A DNA stretch of 20,000 bases from Symbiodinium natans (lineage: Eukaryota > Sar > Dinophyceae > Suessiales > Symbiodiniaceae): positions 95,001 to 115,000 of the forward strand of contig CAJNDS010002722.1 of NCBI GenBank assembly GCA_905221605.1, given 5' to 3'. Each line of letters opens with the position of its first letter. Within the stretch, counting starts at the first letter, position 1. Shown piece by piece: positions 18,880 to 20,000 of the stretch. A model generated the notes under the pieces. The model did no database searches, was not told the origin of the DNA, and saw only the letters and a list, made by a program, of their open reading frames with translations. Both the position numbers and the translations under genes were made by a program.

Positions 18880-19735
18880 AAGCCCCCAAAAGGCGCCAAG
18901 AGCCACCAAAAGCTTCAAAAGCTTCAAAAGGCCCACTAAAAGAAGGGGGACCGCAAGATTTGTCCGTGCCCACAATGAGAATGTTGAAAACATTGTTTTT
19001 AGGCCCCTGCCCGCCTTTTAGTATTGAAATCGCCCCCTAAATCAGCAAGGACCTCTACGGGCCCACGTGCCGAAGGCCCGAAAAGGACCGAAACTACCCC
19101 GAACCCCAGCCTAAACCCTGACACCGCAAAACCCTACGACGGCCTTCAAGCAAATAAGGGCTTCTACGGGCCCTAACGTGCCGAAGGCCCGAAAAGGGCC
19201 GAGGCTACCCCGAACCCCAGCTTAAACCCTAACACCGCAAAACCCTACGAAGGCCTTCAAGCAAATAAGGGCCTCTACGGGCCCTAACTTGCCGAAGGCC
19301 CGAAAAGGGCCGAGGCTACCCCGAACCCGAGCTTAAACCCTAGCGATTGAAAGACTCATTGGCGAAAAACTCATTAATAGGTTCCCTGACCTTTAAATGA
19401 ATAAAGCCTCTACGGCCCCTGACACGCCGAAGGTCCGAACAAGGCCCCGAGAGACCCCAAGAGCCACCAAAATACTTCAAAAGGCTTCAAAAGGCCCCCT
19501 AAAAGAAGCGGGACCCCAGGATGCCCGTACCCGCAATGAAAAATGCGATTTTTTGGTAGTGAAATCGATGCTTAATTGAGGCCCTTAAAGAAGGGGAATC
19601 CAAAAGCAGACACAAAGGGTTTCCCTGACCTTCAAATAAATAAGGGCCTCTACGGGCCCTGACACGCCGAAGGCCCGAAAAGGGCCGAGGCTACCCCCAA
19701 CCCCAGCTTAAACCCTAACAGCGCAACTTTAAAAC
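18880..19735. repeat. Composite tandem/dispersed repeat
   Basis: Unit 1, about 110 bases, with CTCTACGGGCCC, GCCGAAGGCCCGAAAAGG, GGCTACCCCGAACCC and GCAAAACCCTACGA, occurs at about 19045-19153, 19154-19265, 19266-19345 (partial), 19400-19447 (diverged) and 19640-19725. Unit 2, with GAGCCACCAAAA, CTTCAAAAGGC and CTAAAAGAAG, occurs at 18899-19035 and 19448-19585. The 60-codon frame at 19397-19579 is contained in it and is not a supported gene. Confidence 0.85.
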
Positions 19736-19819
19736 ATCAAAGCAAGCATCAGAGCACAAGAAAGTAAATTCCATAAACCCTAAACCCTAATAGAGTATAG
19801 TTTGGGTGGCCGGGGTGGG

Positions 19820-19880
19820 TTGACGGGCAACGCGAGCGCGCGGCCCGGGGTGTTTCACACCCGAGCGCGCGCCCTCCCCT
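19820..19880. other. GC-rich hairpin flanked by direct repeats
   Basis: GGGTGT-TTC-ACACCC forms a hairpin between two copies of GAGCGCGCG. It lies just before the last array. Function unknown. Confidence 0.5.
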
Positions 19881-19885
19881 GACAC

Positions 19886-20000
19886 ACCCTAAACCCTAAA
19901 CCCTAAACCCTAAACCCTAAACCCTTAACCCTTAACCCTTAACCCTTAACCCTTAACCCTTAACCCTAAACCCTAAACCCTAAACCCTAAACCCTAAACC
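19886..20000 (-). repeat. CCCTAAA/CCCTTAA array at the window end
   Basis: About 16 units with a homogeneous block of six CCCTTAA at about 19921-19963. It continues past the window, so its full length is unknown. Confidence 0.97.

Noticed and set aside
1-20000. Window as a true chromosome end (telomere)
   Set aside because: Arrays are short, of both polarities, degenerate and separated by unique DNA and a gene. They are interstitial.
1-20000. CRISPR-like or bacterial repeat system
   Set aside because: The regular short repeats are telomere heptamers without unique spacers of constant length, and there are no cas-like genes.

Overview
This is a eukaryotic nuclear window in which about half of the DNA is telomere-type heptamer, TTTAGGG on one strand and CCCTAAA on the other, in more than 60 arrays of both polarities. 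Between the arrays lie short unique segments and dispersed repeats. There is no bacterial-style long ORF, rRNA, tRNA or CRISPR array. The longest reading frames are translations of simple repeats and are not genes.

The main content is one plus-strand gene that I reconstructed from tiny exons: a six-transmembrane voltage-gated potassium channel. Its exons (19-122 nt) run from about 3604 to at least 17456, separated by introns of about 136-2170 nt built largely of heptamer arrays. From 5695 to 17456 the exons give, in order, pre-S1/S1, S1 end, S1-S2 linker, S2, S3, the S4 voltage sensor, the S4-S5 linker, S5 with turret, pore helix and TVGYGD selectivity filter, and the end of S6. All join in frame with no internal stop. 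The S2-to-S6 part is secure. The N-terminal exons (3604-4535), the microexon (4890-4908) and any C-terminal tail are tentative.

Splice sites in the model are GT-AG plus several GC-AG donors, and almost every acceptor is AG followed by G. With TTTAGGG repeats and very small exons this suggests a dinoflagellate, perhaps a Symbiodiniaceae-like alga. That is inference; plants, chromerids and some stramenopiles also use TTTAGGG.

The arrangement of arrays is not random relative to the exons. Most introns end in a CCCTAAA array just before the acceptor, and many begin with a TTTAGGG array just after the donor. The two ends of such an intron are therefore complementary in the pre-mRNA and could pair over long stretches. 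Duplicated segments with and without an internal array (1329-1600 versus 1825-2335; 641-800 versus 6884-7005; 14800-14886 versus 6401-6700) show that arrays have been inserted into, or lost from, older DNA.

Layout: 1-3600, arrays and a duplicated unique segment, with weak upstream exon candidates; 3604-17456, the channel gene; 12959-13086 and 14671-14999, fold-back repeats inside introns; 17897-18092, a hairpin-rich block that may be the 3' end of the gene or a structured RNA; 18296-18850, a GC-rich minisatellite; 18880-19735, a composite tandem repeat; 19886-20000, a CCCTAAA/CCCTTAA array running off the window.
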